NCBI GenBank assembly: GCA_020637755.1
Contig: JACKJW010000011.1
Coordinates: 1-64,000, forward strand
Length of the DNA stretch: 64,000 nucleotides
Reading direction: 5' to 3'
Origin: Brucellaceae bacterium
Lineage (GTDB): Bacteria; Pseudomonadota; Alphaproteobacteria; Rhizobiales; Rhizobiaceae
The notes beneath the pieces are model-generated. The model saw nothing but the letters and a program-made list of their open reading frames with translations, searched no databases and was not told where the DNA came from. Positions 23,985 to 34,001 of the stretch are shown in pieces; within the stretch, counting starts at the first letter, position 1; each line of letters begins with the position of its first letter. The position numbers and the translations under genes were made by a program.

Positions 23985-24305
23985 TTATTCGCTGGCGATC
24001 TGCTCGGCAGCGACGGCCAGGAGTTCGTCCATCGTGCGGCGAATCTGGTGGTCGGACTGCTCCACCTTGGCAGCGTCGAAATCGGCGCGCACCTTGCGGA
24101 AGACGTCTTCGTCGCCCACTTCCTCGAAATCGGCCATCACGACGGTCTTGGCATAGGCCTCGGCCTCGTCGCCGGACTTGCCGAGCTTCTCGGCAGCCCA
24201 CAGACCAAGCAGCTTGTTGCGCCGCGCCGTGGCCTTGAACTTCAGTTCCTCGTCATGGGCGAACTTGTTCTCGAAGGCCCGCTCGCGGTCGTTCATGTTG
24301 CTCAT
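23985..24305 (-). CDS. F1F0-ATPase inhibitor subunit zeta (DUF1476)
   Basis: The 106-residue product begins MSNMNDRERAFENKFAHDEE and continues LKFKATARRNKLLGLWAAEKLG, the hallmark of the DUF1476 family. Its Paracoccus member is the zeta subunit that inhibits the F1-ATPase in Alphaproteobacteria by inserting its N-terminal helix. The YAKTVVMADFEE-GDEDV segment is also conserved. Start at 24305 omits a 10-residue extension with no support. It is divergent from purC, the usual Rhizobiales arrangement. Confidence 0.95.
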   Translation of the reverse strand: MSNMNDRERAFENKFAHDEELKFKATARRNKLLGLWAAEKLGKSGDEAEAYAKTVVMADFEEVGDEDVFRKVRADFDAAKVEQSDHQIRRTMDELLAVAAEQIASE

Positions 24306-24587
24306 CGCATCAGTCCTCTGGCGTCGGCCGGACATGCCGGCGGAAATGATTCATCTGCCCCTATATGGGCTTCATCGCCTGATAGCAAAAGGGAAAAGCA
24401 AAGGAAACGCAACGAATGGAGGGGAGCGGCGCTTTTTGCCGCGCGGAAAGCGGTTGATGGCCGCGATCAGCCATTGAGCCGGGGGGCGGATTGGTTTAGA
24501 GAGCCGGACAACAAAGCCATGCGCCATCGCGTCTGCCGGCCGCTTGCCTGCAGCCGCCGCACGCTCCGTCCAGGGATCGAGATTTCC

Positions 24588-25388
24588 ATGAACCGTCGCC
24601 GCCGCATTTACGAGGGCAAGGCCAAGATCCTCTATGAAGGCCCGGAGCCCGGGACGCTGATCCAGTTCTTCAAGGATGATGCCACCGCCTTCAACGCCAA
24701 GAAGCACGAAGTGATCGATGGCAAGGGCGTTCTGAACAACCGCATCTCCGAGCACATCTTCACCAACCTCAACCGGATGGGCATCCCGACCCACTTCATC
24801 CGCCGTCTCAACATGCGCGAGCAGCTGATCAAGGAAGTCGAGATCATCCCGCTGGAAGTGGTGGTGCGCAATGTGGCGGCCGGCTCGCTGGCCAAGCGCC
24901 TCGGCATCGAGGAAGGCACCGTCCTGCCCCGCTCCATCATCGAGTTTTACTACAAGGCCGATGCGCTGGACGATCCGATGGTCTCCGAAGAGCACATCAC
25001 CGCCTTCGGCTGGGCCTCCCCTCAGGAAATCGATGACATCATGGCGCTTGCCATCCGCATCAACGACTTCCTGTCCGGCATGTTCCTCGGCGTCGGCATC
25101 CAGCTCGTCGATTTCAAGATCGAATGCGGCCGTCTTTGGGAAGGCGAGATGATGCGCGTCATCCTCGCCGACGAGATTTCACCCGACTCGTGCCGCCTGT
25201 GGGATGTTGCCACCAACGACAAGCTCGACAAGGACCGCTTCCGCCGCGACATGGGCGGCCTCGTGGAAGCCTATCAGGAAGTCGCGCGCCGTCTCGGCAT
25301 CATCAACGAGAACGAGAAACCCCGCCCCTCCGGCCCGGTCCTCGTGTCCAACAAGGATGCCGAAGACCCCGAAGGCTCCATCCACTAA
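24588..25388 (+). CDS. purC: phosphoribosylaminoimidazole-succinocarboxamide synthase
   Basis: The 266-residue SAICAR synthetase condenses CAIR with aspartate at the expense of ATP in purine biosynthesis. RIYEGKAKILYEGPEP at the N-terminus is the nucleotide-binding glycine loop; VEIIPLEVVVRNVAAGSLAKRLG and VDFKIECGR-like segments (about 80 and 175) are family signatures. ADEISPDSCRLWD near 195 contacts substrate. Start at 24588 removes a long unconserved extension. It leads the purC-purS-purQ-purL operon with 23 bp to purS. Confidence 0.96.
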   Translation: MNRRRRIYEGKAKILYEGPEPGTLIQFFKDDATAFNAKKHEVIDGKGVLNNRISEHIFTNLNRMGIPTHFIRRLNMREQLIKEVEIIPLEVVVRNVAAGSLAKRLGIEEGTVLPRSIIEFYYKADALDDPMVSEEHITAFGWASPQEIDDIMALAIRINDFLSGMFLGVGIQLVDFKIECGRLWEGEMMRVILADEISPDSCRLWDVATNDKLDKDRFRRDMGGLVEAYQEVARRLGIINENEKPRPSGPVLVSNKDAEDPEGSIH

Positions 25389-25411
25389 CCGCACGACAGG
25401 CAGGCAGAGCA

Positions 25412-25654
25412 GTGACCAAGGCACGCGTTACCGTCACACTGAAGAATGGCGTTCTCGATCCGCAGGGCAAGGCCATCGGCGGCGCGCTCGCCACGCTGGG
25501 CTTTTCCGGAGTCGGCCAGGTCCGTCAGGGCAAGGTCTTCGACGTCGAACTGGCCGAGACCGACCGCGCCAAGGCCGAGGCCGAACTGAAGGCCATGTGC
25601 GAGAAGCTTCTCGCCAATACCGTGATTGAAGATTACTCTGTAACACTTATCTGA
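25412..25654 (+). CDS. purS: phosphoribosylformylglycinamidine synthase subunit PurS
   Basis: An 80-residue small subunit of the three-part FGAR amidotransferase, bridging PurL and PurQ. ARVTVTLKNGVLDPQGKAIGGALATLGF is the standard N-terminal half, followed by VRQGKVFDVEL and VIEDYSV at the end. It starts with GTG, which explains why an ATG search would miss it, and CAGGCAG precedes it. Confidence 0.95.
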   Translation: MTKARVTVTLKNGVLDPQGKAIGGALATLGFSGVGQVRQGKVFDVELAETDRAKAEAELKAMCEKLLANTVIEDYSVTLI

Positions 25655-25671
25655 GGTTGCAGGAGGCCGTC

Positions 25672-25929
25672 ATGGTCGCAGTCACCAACGAGTTGATGTA
25701 CGAACTGCTGAAGAAGATGAACGCTGATATCGGTGCGCTAAAAACCGGTCAGGCCGAAATCCGCCAAGAACTGGTCTCTATCCGTGGCCACATTCATTCG
25801 ACGCAGAATGACATCAATAACATTTACGGCATCCTTGCCCGGCACGACGAACGCCTGGATCGCATCGAAAGCCGCCTCGAACTCCGCGAACTGGCAGAAG
25901 CGCAAGCCAAATTCGAGCACGACACATGA
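25672..25929 (+). CDS. small coiled-coil protein between purS and purQ
   Basis: An 85-residue, charged, helical protein lacking cysteine (MVAVTNELMYELLKKMNADIG...). Heptad-like spacing of I/L and E/R residues from about 10 to 80 predicts one long coiled coil with t-SNARE-like spacing (ILARHDERLDRIESRLELREL). A perfect AGGAGG lies 7 bases before the ATG and its stop overlaps the purQ start by ATGA, so it is translated as part of the operon. Similar small coiled-coil proteins are scattered in Rhizobiales; no role is known. An upstream ATG (25657) precedes the ribosome site and was rejected. Confidence 0.8.
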   Translation: MVAVTNELMYELLKKMNADIGALKTGQAEIRQELVSIRGHIHSTQNDINNIYGILARHDERLDRIESRLELRELAEAQAKFEHDT

Positions 25930-26597
25930 AAGCAGCCGTCATTCTCCTCCCCGGCCTCAACCGCGACCGCGACATGATCGCGGCGCTGACGAAGATTTCG
26001 GGCAAGCCGCCGGTCACCGTCTGGCAGACCGACACGTCGATCCCTGACGTCGATCTGGTCGTCATCCCCGGCGGCTTCTCCTATGGCGATTACCTGCGCT
26101 GCGGGGCCATCGCTGCCCGCATGCCGGTGCTCGATGCCGTGCGCGAAAAGGCAGCACGCGGCGTCAAGGTCATGGGCGTGTGCAACGGCTTCCAGATCCT
26201 GCTGGAAGCGGGCCTTCTGCCCGGCGCGCTGATGCGCAACACCTCGCTCCACTTCGTCTGCAAGGAAGTGAAGCTGGAAGTGGCCAATGCCGCCACTGCC
26301 TTCACCTCAGCCTACACGAAGGGCCAGGTGATCCGCTGCCCGGTCGCCCATCACGACGGCAACTACTTTGCCGACGCCGAAACGCTGAAGCGCATCGAGG
26401 GCAACGGCCAGGTCGTGTTCCGCTATGCCGAAGGCACGAACCCCAACGGCTCCATGAATGACATCGCCGGCATCATCAACGAGGCGGGCAACGTGCTCGG
26501 CATGATGCCGCATCCCGAAAACCTCATCGAAGCCGCCCATGGTGGCGATGACGGGCGCGCGCTGTTTGAAAGCGCGCTCAGCATGGCAGCCGCCTGA
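25926..26597 (+). CDS. purQ: phosphoribosylformylglycinamidine synthase subunit PurQ (glutaminase)
   Basis: A 223-residue class I glutamine amidotransferase that feeds ammonia to PurL. The nucleophile is C86 in GVCNGFQ, the oxyanion strand is IPGGFSYGDYLRCG (48-60), and the catalytic His-Glu pair sits in MMPHPENLIE near the C-terminus. Four-base overlap with the upstream coiled-coil gene and a one-base TGATG junction with the downstream lipoprotein gene indicate tight translational coupling. Confidence 0.97.
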   Translation: MKAAVILLPGLNRDRDMIAALTKISGKPPVTVWQTDTSIPDVDLVVIPGGFSYGDYLRCGAIAARMPVLDAVREKAARGVKVMGVCNGFQILLEAGLLPGALMRNTSLHFVCKEVKLEVANAATAFTSAYTKGQVIRCPVAHHDGNYFADAETLKRIEGNGQVVFRYAEGTNPNGSMNDIAGIINEAGNVLGMMPHPENLIEAAHGGDDGRALFESALSMAAA

Positions 26598-26998
26598 TGC
26601 GCCGCGCCGCCGCCCTGCTTGTCCCGGCGGCGCTCGCGCTCGCCTCCTGCCAGAGCAACCCGGTCGCGGTTCGCCAGCCCGCTCCGGTCAGCAATTCGGC
26701 GGCCATCGCGCTGCTGCAAACGGTCAATGCCGAGGCGCAGGCCTGCTGGATGAAGTCAAAGGACGCCGGGTTCCGCGCCTACCGCGTCATTCCGGAACTG
26801 GATACCCGCATCGGTAAGCCGCGCATCCTCGTGGTTTCGGCCAAGGCCGCACAGGGCCTGCCGCAATATGTGATCGAGGCTTCCGGCACACCGCCGCGCC
26901 TTGCCACCTACGGCCCGCTGGCTTCCCAGCCGATTTCCGCCCGCATCAATTCCGACGTTTCCCGCTGGGCCACCGGCGGCAAGGGCTGCAAGGCCTGA
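26597..26998 (+). CDS. putative lipoprotein between purQ and purL
   Basis: The 133-residue protein starts with a signal peptide ending in the lipobox LASC (cysteine at 18), so it should be anchored to the periplasmic face of a membrane. The mature part has one more cysteine in ACWMKS and one near the C-terminus in GKGCKA, possibly a disulphide. Its ATG overlaps the purQ stop (TGATG). No functional family is recognised. Its position inside a purine operon seems unrelated to purine synthesis, although similar genes occur in related Rhizobiales. Confidence 0.82.
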   Translation: MRRAAALLVPAALALASCQSNPVAVRQPAPVSNSAAIALLQTVNAEAQACWMKSKDAGFRAYRVIPELDTRIGKPRILVVSAKAAQGLPQYVIEASGTPPRLATYGPLASQPISARINSDVSRWATGGKGCKA

Positions 26999-27018
26999 CA
27001 CTTGCCCACAGGACGACC

Positions 27019-29253
<2,235 letters not shown>

Positions 29254-29264
29254 GGAGACGAGCC

Positions 29265-29495
29265 ATGCCGATGGATGCCGGCGAGATCAAGAAGCTGATT
29301 CTGGAAGCCATTCCGGACGCAACGGTCACCATCCGTGACCTCGCCGGTGACGGCGACCACTACGCAGCCGAAGTCGTATCGGCAAGTTTCAAGGGCAAGT
29401 CCCGCGTCCAGCAGCACCAGATGGTCTATGAGGCGCTCAAGGGCAACATGGGCGGCGTGCTGCATGCACTCGCCCTGCAAACGTCGGCGGAGTAG
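29265..29495 (+). CDS. bolA: BolA family protein (IbaG-like)
   Basis: The 76-residue BolA fold protein contains VQQHQMVYEALKG, the conserved helix with the invariant histidine, and GDGDHYAAEVVS in the loop where BolA and monothiol glutaredoxins share a [2Fe-2S] cluster. The partner glutaredoxin GrxD is encoded 1.5 kb downstream on the same strand, a recurring pairing in iron-sulphur trafficking and iron sensing. It follows purL by 11 bp. Confidence 0.93.
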   Translation: MPMDAGEIKKLILEAIPDATVTIRDLAGDGDHYAAEVVSASFKGKSRVQQHQMVYEALKGNMGGVLHALALQTSAE

Positions 29496-29500
29496 CATCG

Positions 29501-29767
29501 ATGGCCAATATTCTCGGTGACATCATCGGGCAAGTCGTGGACAGCGCGCTCAATGAAATCCTGAAGAAACCGCGCCGGACCAACCGTACCCGCCGCCGCG
29601 CCGCGCGCGCCAAGGGCGTCACTGGCACCATTGCTTCCGAAATCGAAAAGCTGATCAAACCGGCGAAAAAGCAGACGAGCCGCAAGGCCACCGCCACGCG
29701 CCGCTCCAAGACAACCCAGCGCAAGACTCGGGCCAAGACGGCAACGACTCGCCGGACCAAGCGGTAG
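29501..29767 (+). CDS. small basic protein with histone H1-like lysine/arginine tail
   Basis: An 88-residue protein with a short hydrophobic N-terminal helix (ILGDIIGQVVDSALNEIL) followed by about 65 residues dominated by K, R, T and A (for example KKQTSRKATATRRSKTTQRK). This composition resembles bacterial H1-like or KU/HU tails that bind DNA or RNA, but no fold is recognised. It starts 5 bp after the bolA stop and is therefore probably co-expressed. A coding origin is supported by absence of stops and the operon spacing, but not by homology. Confidence 0.6.
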   Translation: MANILGDIIGQVVDSALNEILKKPRRTNRTRRRAARAKGVTGTIASEIEKLIKPAKKQTSRKATATRRSKTTQRKTRAKTATTRRTKR

Positions 29768-30017
29768 GGCTGCCCCCTCTCCGTCATTCCGGCGCATCCC
29801 AGCTCTGTCATTCCGGGCAAACTCCCCTTGCTCGTCGTCCCCGCCCGGTCCCTCCCTCGTCATCTTCGCCTGCCCCTTTCCTCGTCATCCTCGCCCTTGT
29901 GGCGAGGACCCAGTCCCTTCGGGCAATCACCCCTCTCCATCATTCCGGATCGCTTCGCATCCGGAATGACGGCGCGAATGGAATGGAAAATGATCCGCTC
30001 ATTGACGGCAGCCCCGG
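29768..30017. repeat. cluster of palindromic intergenic repeats
   Basis: Several degenerate copies of a TCATTCCGG / TCGTCATCCTCGCC-type unit occur here. Two form clean hairpins: CCTCGCC/GGCGAGG (29889-29907) and ATTCCGGAT/ATCCGGAAT (29942-29967). They resemble the short palindromic elements dispersed between genes in Rhizobiales. No coding capacity was seen. They may act as bidirectional terminators between the convergent neighbours. Confidence 0.6.
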
Positions 30018-30845
30018 CTATCCCCCACTGACCGCAAGTATCGGACCTGCCTTGTCCTGTCCGCCAATCAATAGCTTGCTATTGGCTGCAAACGCTGAGA
30101 TCCCGCCATCAAGGAAAAGCGCGTCCGGGCAGCCGAACCCGTCGCGGAAGGCCCGCGCGAAGGCCCCAAGCGACACCGGCGACCGGCTGATGGCGAGTAC
30201 CACCGTTCCGTCCGGCGTCACGCCCACGCCGTTGCGGATGTAGCGTGACGTGCCGTCGGGCAGGAATTTCGGATGGAGCGCTCCACCGATCACCAGCATC
30301 GGGCCGGACTGGGTGGCCAGACGTACCGCCACACGCGCATCGTGGAAGGCCGCGCTTTCCATCACCCCGGCCTTGCCCTCGACCGTGATGAAGAACACGC
30401 CATTGGGTTTCAGGAAAAAATTGCCCGGCGCGTCCTCCATGTTGAGCGCGGCAACCTCGCGCCCCTCTTCCACATGCAGGCCGACCGGCGACAGGTCCTC
30501 GTGATACATGCCCGCATTCATGGCAATGAGCGGCGCCTTGCCGGCAGAAGCCTCCGCAGCGAGGAAGCCAGCCAGCGAGCCGTATGGCGTCCCGTCCGGA
30601 GCGGAATGAACGAGCCGGATCGCAAAGCGCGCCGGATCGATCGCGCAGGCGAAATAGGCCGTCCCCTCATGCAGCACCTGGCGGCAGATGTCCGGCAAGG
30701 CCAGTTCCTCAGGCAACACCGGCTTGTCCTCGATCATGCTTTCCTCCCGCCGCAGCGTCCAGCTGAACCACGCCGCGCCCGCCACCGCGGCTGCCAGCAC
30801 CGTCAGCGTGACCATGCGCCATGCCCCCGCCGGTTTTGCCACCAT
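30018..30845 (-). CDS. phosphodiester glycosidase family protein (NAGPA-like domain)
   Basis: The 275-residue protein has an N-terminal membrane helix (about residues 9-30) and then a NAGPA/phosphodiester glycosidase domain. Conserved pieces are IAMNAGMYHEDLSPVGLHVE near 115, KPNGVFFI near 145, ATQSGPMLV near 182 and PDALFLDGGISAF near 245, which carry the catalytic and metal-binding residues of the family. It should act in the periplasm or on the membrane surface; the natural substrate in bacteria is unresolved. Confidence 0.88.
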   Translation of the reverse strand: MVAKPAGAWRMVTLTVLAAAVAGAAWFSWTLRREESMIEDKPVLPEELALPDICRQVLHEGTAYFACAIDPARFAIRLVHSAPDGTPYGSLAGFLAAEASAGKAPLIAMNAGMYHEDLSPVGLHVEEGREVAALNMEDAPGNFFLKPNGVFFITVEGKAGVMESAAFHDARVAVRLATQSGPMLVIGGALHPKFLPDGTSRYIRNGVGVTPDGTVVLAISRSPVSLGAFARAFRDGFGCPDALFLDGGISAFAANSKLLIGGQDKAGPILAVSGG

Positions 30846-30957
30846 GCCGAACGTCCCTTTCCTCTGCCACCTTGTGTTGGCAGACGCGGCGCGCTATCTC
30901 AAGGGCAAGCGAAACTCCGGGCCTTGAACCCGCAGCACGTATAAAGGATTTCCTCCC

Positions 30958-31293
30958 ATGAGCGATATCAACAGCGTCATCGACGGCGAAGTGAAGGGCA
31001 ACGACGTGGTTCTCTTCATGAAGGGCACGCCCGGCTTTCCGCAATGCGGCTTTTCCGGCCAGGTCGTGCAGATTCTCGATTATCTCGGCGTCGGCTACAA
31101 GGGCATCAACGTGCTCGCCTCCGACGAGATGCGCCAGGGCATCAAGGACTATTCCAACTGGCCGACCATTCCGCAGCTTTATGTGAAGGGCGAATTCGTC
31201 GGCGGCTGCGATATCGTGCGCGAAATGTTCCAGGCCGGTGAATTGCAGGGATTCCTGTCCGAAAAGGGCATTGCCACCACTTCGGCCGCCTGA
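30958..31293 (+). CDS. grxD: monothiol glutaredoxin, Grx4 type
   Basis: The 111-residue protein holds the CGFS active site (C30-S33) in FMKGTPGFPQCGFSGQ, plus WPTIPQLYVKGEFVGGCDI with the cis-proline and the glutathione-binding GG-CD motif. Monothiol glutaredoxins carry [2Fe-2S] clusters with glutathione and act with BolA proteins in cluster delivery. The gene is followed by a strong terminator, so it ends the transcript. Confidence 0.96.
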   Translation: MSDINSVIDGEVKGNDVVLFMKGTPGFPQCGFSGQVVQILDYLGVGYKGINVLASDEMRQGIKDYSNWPTIPQLYVKGEFVGGCDIVREMFQAGELQGFLSEKGIATTSAA

Positions 31294-31322
31294 CCGCAAC
31301 ACCGGCAGTTTCCGGTTTCATG

Positions 31323-31351
31323 GACGCGCCGTCAGGCGCGTCTTTTCTTTT
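31323..31351 (+). terminator. rho-independent terminator of grxD
   Basis: GACGCGCC (31323-31330) and GGCGCGTC (31335-31342) form a perfect 8-bp stem with a GTCA loop, followed by TTTTCTTTTC. Its presence argues that the MFS gene starts at 31365 rather than at the ATG at 31320, which lies just before the stem. Confidence 0.9.
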
Positions 31352-31364
31352 CGGGGTACCATCG

Positions 31365-32603
31365 ATGCAATCAGAACGGACGGACTGGACCGGACCGGTC
31401 TCCAAGGCCGAATTTGTGGCGGTCATGGCGCTGCTCATGGCACTGAACGCACTCGCCATCGACATCATGCTGCCGGGCATGAGCCAGATCGGTGCCGCGC
31501 TGGGCGTGGCCGACGAAAACACGCGCCAATATGTCATCACCGCCTACCTGCTGGGCTTCGGCGTCATGCAGATCCTGTTCGGCCCCCTGTCCGACCGCTT
31601 TGGCCGCAAGCTGCCGCTGCTGGCCGGTATCTCCGTCTACGTGGCGGGCGCCTTTGCGGCTGCCTTCGCGCCTGATTTCGAGACGCTGCTGTTCTTCCGA
31701 CTGATCCAGGGCGCCGGGGCTGCCGCCACCCGTGTGCTGACCATCGCCATGGTGCGCGATGTGGCGGGCGGCCGCGCCATGGCCGAAATCATGTCGCTCG
31801 TGATGATGGTCTTCATGGCCATGCCGGTTGTCGCGCCCGCCCTCGGCCAGGCCATCCTGCTTGCCTTCAACTGGCACTGGATTTTTGTTTTCATGGCCGC
31901 CGGTGGCCTTGGCGCCATGGCATGGATGGGATTGCGCATTCCCGAAACGCTTGCGCCCGAAAACCGCAGGAGTTTTTCGGCCACGGTGATCGCCGAAGGG
32001 TTTCGTGCCGTCCTCACCAACCGGCTGTCGCTTTGGTATACGCTCGCCACCGCATCGATCTTTGCCGCGCTCTTCGGCTTCATCAATACCGCCCAGCAGA
32101 TCTATGTCGGCATCTACGGGCTCGGGAACATGTTCCCGCTGGTCTTTGCCGGCGTCGCAGGCACCATGTCGGTCTTCTCCTTCCTGAATGCGCGGATCGT
32201 CCACCGCTACGGCATGCGCCGGGTCTCTCACGCCGCCCTCCTCGTCTTCATCGCGGCGAGCAGCCTCATCTGGGTCCTGTCACTGTCCGGCACGGTGCCG
32301 CTTGCCTTGTTCCTGGCGCTCTTCACCATTGCCATGTGCGCCTTCGGCATGATGACTCCGAATTTTGCCGCCATCGCCATGGAACCGCTCGGCCGCATGG
32401 CCGGTGTCGCCTCTTCCGTTCAGGGCTTCATGCAAACGGTCGCCGGCGCGCTGCTGGGCGCCGCCATCGGCCAGACCTTCGACGGAACGGTCACGCCGGT
32501 CATGGCAAGCTTCGCGCTTGTCTCGGCGGCAAGCCTCGTCTTTGTGCTGGTGGCCGAAAAGGGCCGGCTGTTCACCAATCCCGGTGCGCACCACGCCGTC
32601 TGA
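31365..32603 (+). CDS. MFS multidrug efflux transporter, Bcr/CflA family
   Basis: A 412-residue 12-TM transporter. It has the motif A GPLSDRFGRKLPLL between TM2 and TM3 and IDIMLPGMSQIGAALGV at the end of TM1, the mark of Bcr/CflA drug-proton antiporters. RLIQGAGAAATRVL in TM4 carries the motif-B arginine. A drug or toxic metabolite is expected as substrate. It stands alone between terminator and bufferin operon. Confidence 0.9.
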   Translation: MQSERTDWTGPVSKAEFVAVMALLMALNALAIDIMLPGMSQIGAALGVADENTRQYVITAYLLGFGVMQILFGPLSDRFGRKLPLLAGISVYVAGAFAAAFAPDFETLLFFRLIQGAGAAATRVLTIAMVRDVAGGRAMAEIMSLVMMVFMAMPVVAPALGQAILLAFNWHWIFVFMAAGGLGAMAWMGLRIPETLAPENRRSFSATVIAEGFRAVLTNRLSLWYTLATASIFAALFGFINTAQQIYVGIYGLGNMFPLVFAGVAGTMSVFSFLNARIVHRYGMRRVSHAALLVFIAASSLIWVLSLSGTVPLALFLALFTIAMCAFGMMTPNFAAIAMEPLGRMAGVASSVQGFMQTVAGALLGAAIGQTFDGTVTPVMASFALVSAASLVFVLVAEKGRLFTNPGAHHAV

Positions 32604-32755
32604 CCGCTGAACGCGCCAGTCTCGCGCTCATCACAATTTCCGTTCAACCGGGCACACGGTTTTCTCACGGCCTTGTCATTTCCCATTGAACGGTCTGTTC
32701 AGCCAGATGAGGGTGTACGCAACATCGCGTTCCACCGACTGATGGGAGATCCACC

Positions 32756-33019
32756 ATGAAGCATATCGGCAAATCCGGCGCAGCACTTGCCGCCGCCGCC
32801 TTCACTTTCGCCATCGCAGGCATTGCCCCGCTCACCACCGCCCCGGCCCATGCCGAAGACGCGGTGAAGTGCGCCGGCGTCAACTCCTGCAAGGGCCACG
32901 GCGAATGCGCCTCGGCCTCCAACTCCTGCAAGGGCCAGAACTCCTGCAAGGGCCAGGGCTTCCTCTCGCTCACCAAGGCCGAGTGCGATGCCAAGGGCGG
33001 CAAGGTGATCGAAGGCTGA
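32756..33019 (+). CDS. bufA: bufferin-type RiPP precursor (periplasmic copper-binding metallophore)
   Basis: An 87-residue precursor with a clear Sec signal peptide (cleavage probably after AHA at residue 33). The mature part is rich in cysteine (C39, C44, C51, C58, C64, C77) in repeated NSCKG units, and ends KAECDAKGGKVIEG. This is the BufA (DUF2282-like) architecture: the signal peptide acts as leader and MNIO enzymes convert core cysteines to thiooxazoles that bind copper. The partner genes bufB and bufC follow directly. GGGAGA lies before the ATG. Confidence 0.85.
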   Translation: MKHIGKSGAALAAAAFTFAIAGIAPLTTAPAHAEDAVKCAGVNSCKGHGECASASNSCKGQNSCKGQGFLSLTKAECDAKGGKVIEG

Positions 33020-33086
33020 TCGCGAACCACCCGTGCGGGCGGGAAGCGCACCTTTCGCCCGCACGTTTCATCCTGGGGAGAGCAGA

Positions 33087-34001
33087 ATGAACCGCACCGC
33101 CAGCCGCCCGCCCTTCCTCGGCTACGGCCTCGGCCTCAGGCCGCAGCATTATGGCGAAATCCTTGACGGCAACCCCGCCCCGGACCGGGACCTGGACTGG
33201 GCCGTCGACTGGTTCGAGATCATCTCGGAAAACTACATCGGACGCGGCGGCCAGCCCCTGCGCATGCTGGACCGCGTCGCCGAACGCTACCCGCTGGTCA
33301 TGCATGGTGTCTCGCTGTCCATCGCTTCCACTGCCCCGCTCGACATGGATTATCTCGCCGGGCTGAAAACCCTCGCAGAACGGGTCAATCCGCACTGGAT
33401 ATCCGACCACCTGTGCTGGACCGGCGTCCACGGCGTCAACCTGCACGACCTGCTCCCCGTTCCGTACACCGAGGAGGCTCTGGCCCATGTCGTGGAGCGC
33501 ATTTCCCGCGTGCAGGATTATCTTGGCCGGCAGATCGCCATCGAGAATGTCTCCTCCTACATCACCTACGCCGCCAGCGAGATGAGCGAATGGAATTTTG
33601 TGGCCGAAATGGCCAGGCGCGCCGATTGTCTGCTGCTGCTTGATGTCAACAACGTCTTCGTTTCGGGCGAAAACCACGCCTTTGACGGCGCCACCTTCAT
33701 CGATGCCATCCCCGTGGAGCGCGTGGTGCAGTTCCATCTGGCCGGCCATTCCGAGGGCAACGGCCATCTCATCGATACCCACGACCAGCCGGTCTGCGAT
33801 GAGGTTTTCGGCCTTTACGCCAAGGCGCTCGAACGGTTCGGCCCGGTGTCCACCATGATCGAGCGCGACGGCAATATCCCGCCGCTGGCCGAACTGGTCG
33901 GCGAACTGGATCGCGCCCGTGCCATCGCGCAGTCGGTCCTTGGCAGCGCCGCCACCCCGGGCGCAGCCACCTCGCGGGCTGCCAAGGCGAATGCCGCATG
34001 A
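33087..34001 (+). CDS. bufB: MNIO family multinuclear iron oxidative enzyme (DUF692), bufferin maturase
   Basis: The 304-residue TIM-barrel protein starts FLGYGLGLRPQHY. Candidate metal ligands are MHG near 73, ISENY and ISDHLCWTG, ENVSSY, DVNNVFVS, FHLAGH and DTHDQPV, the standard DUF692 set that holds two or three irons. MNIO enzymes oxidise cysteines in ribosomal peptides, with a partner protein recruiting the precursor. Here precursor and partner flank it. GGGGAGA precedes the start; an in-frame ATG at 33033 overlaps the bufA-bufB gap and is unlikely. Confidence 0.92.
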   Translation: MNRTASRPPFLGYGLGLRPQHYGEILDGNPAPDRDLDWAVDWFEIISENYIGRGGQPLRMLDRVAERYPLVMHGVSLSIASTAPLDMDYLAGLKTLAERVNPHWISDHLCWTGVHGVNLHDLLPVPYTEEALAHVVERISRVQDYLGRQIAIENVSSYITYAASEMSEWNFVAEMARRADCLLLLDVNNVFVSGENHAFDGATFIDAIPVERVVQFHLAGHSEGNGHLIDTHDQPVCDEVFGLYAKALERFGPVSTMIERDGNIPPLAELVGELDRARAIAQSVLGSAATPGAATSRAAKANAA

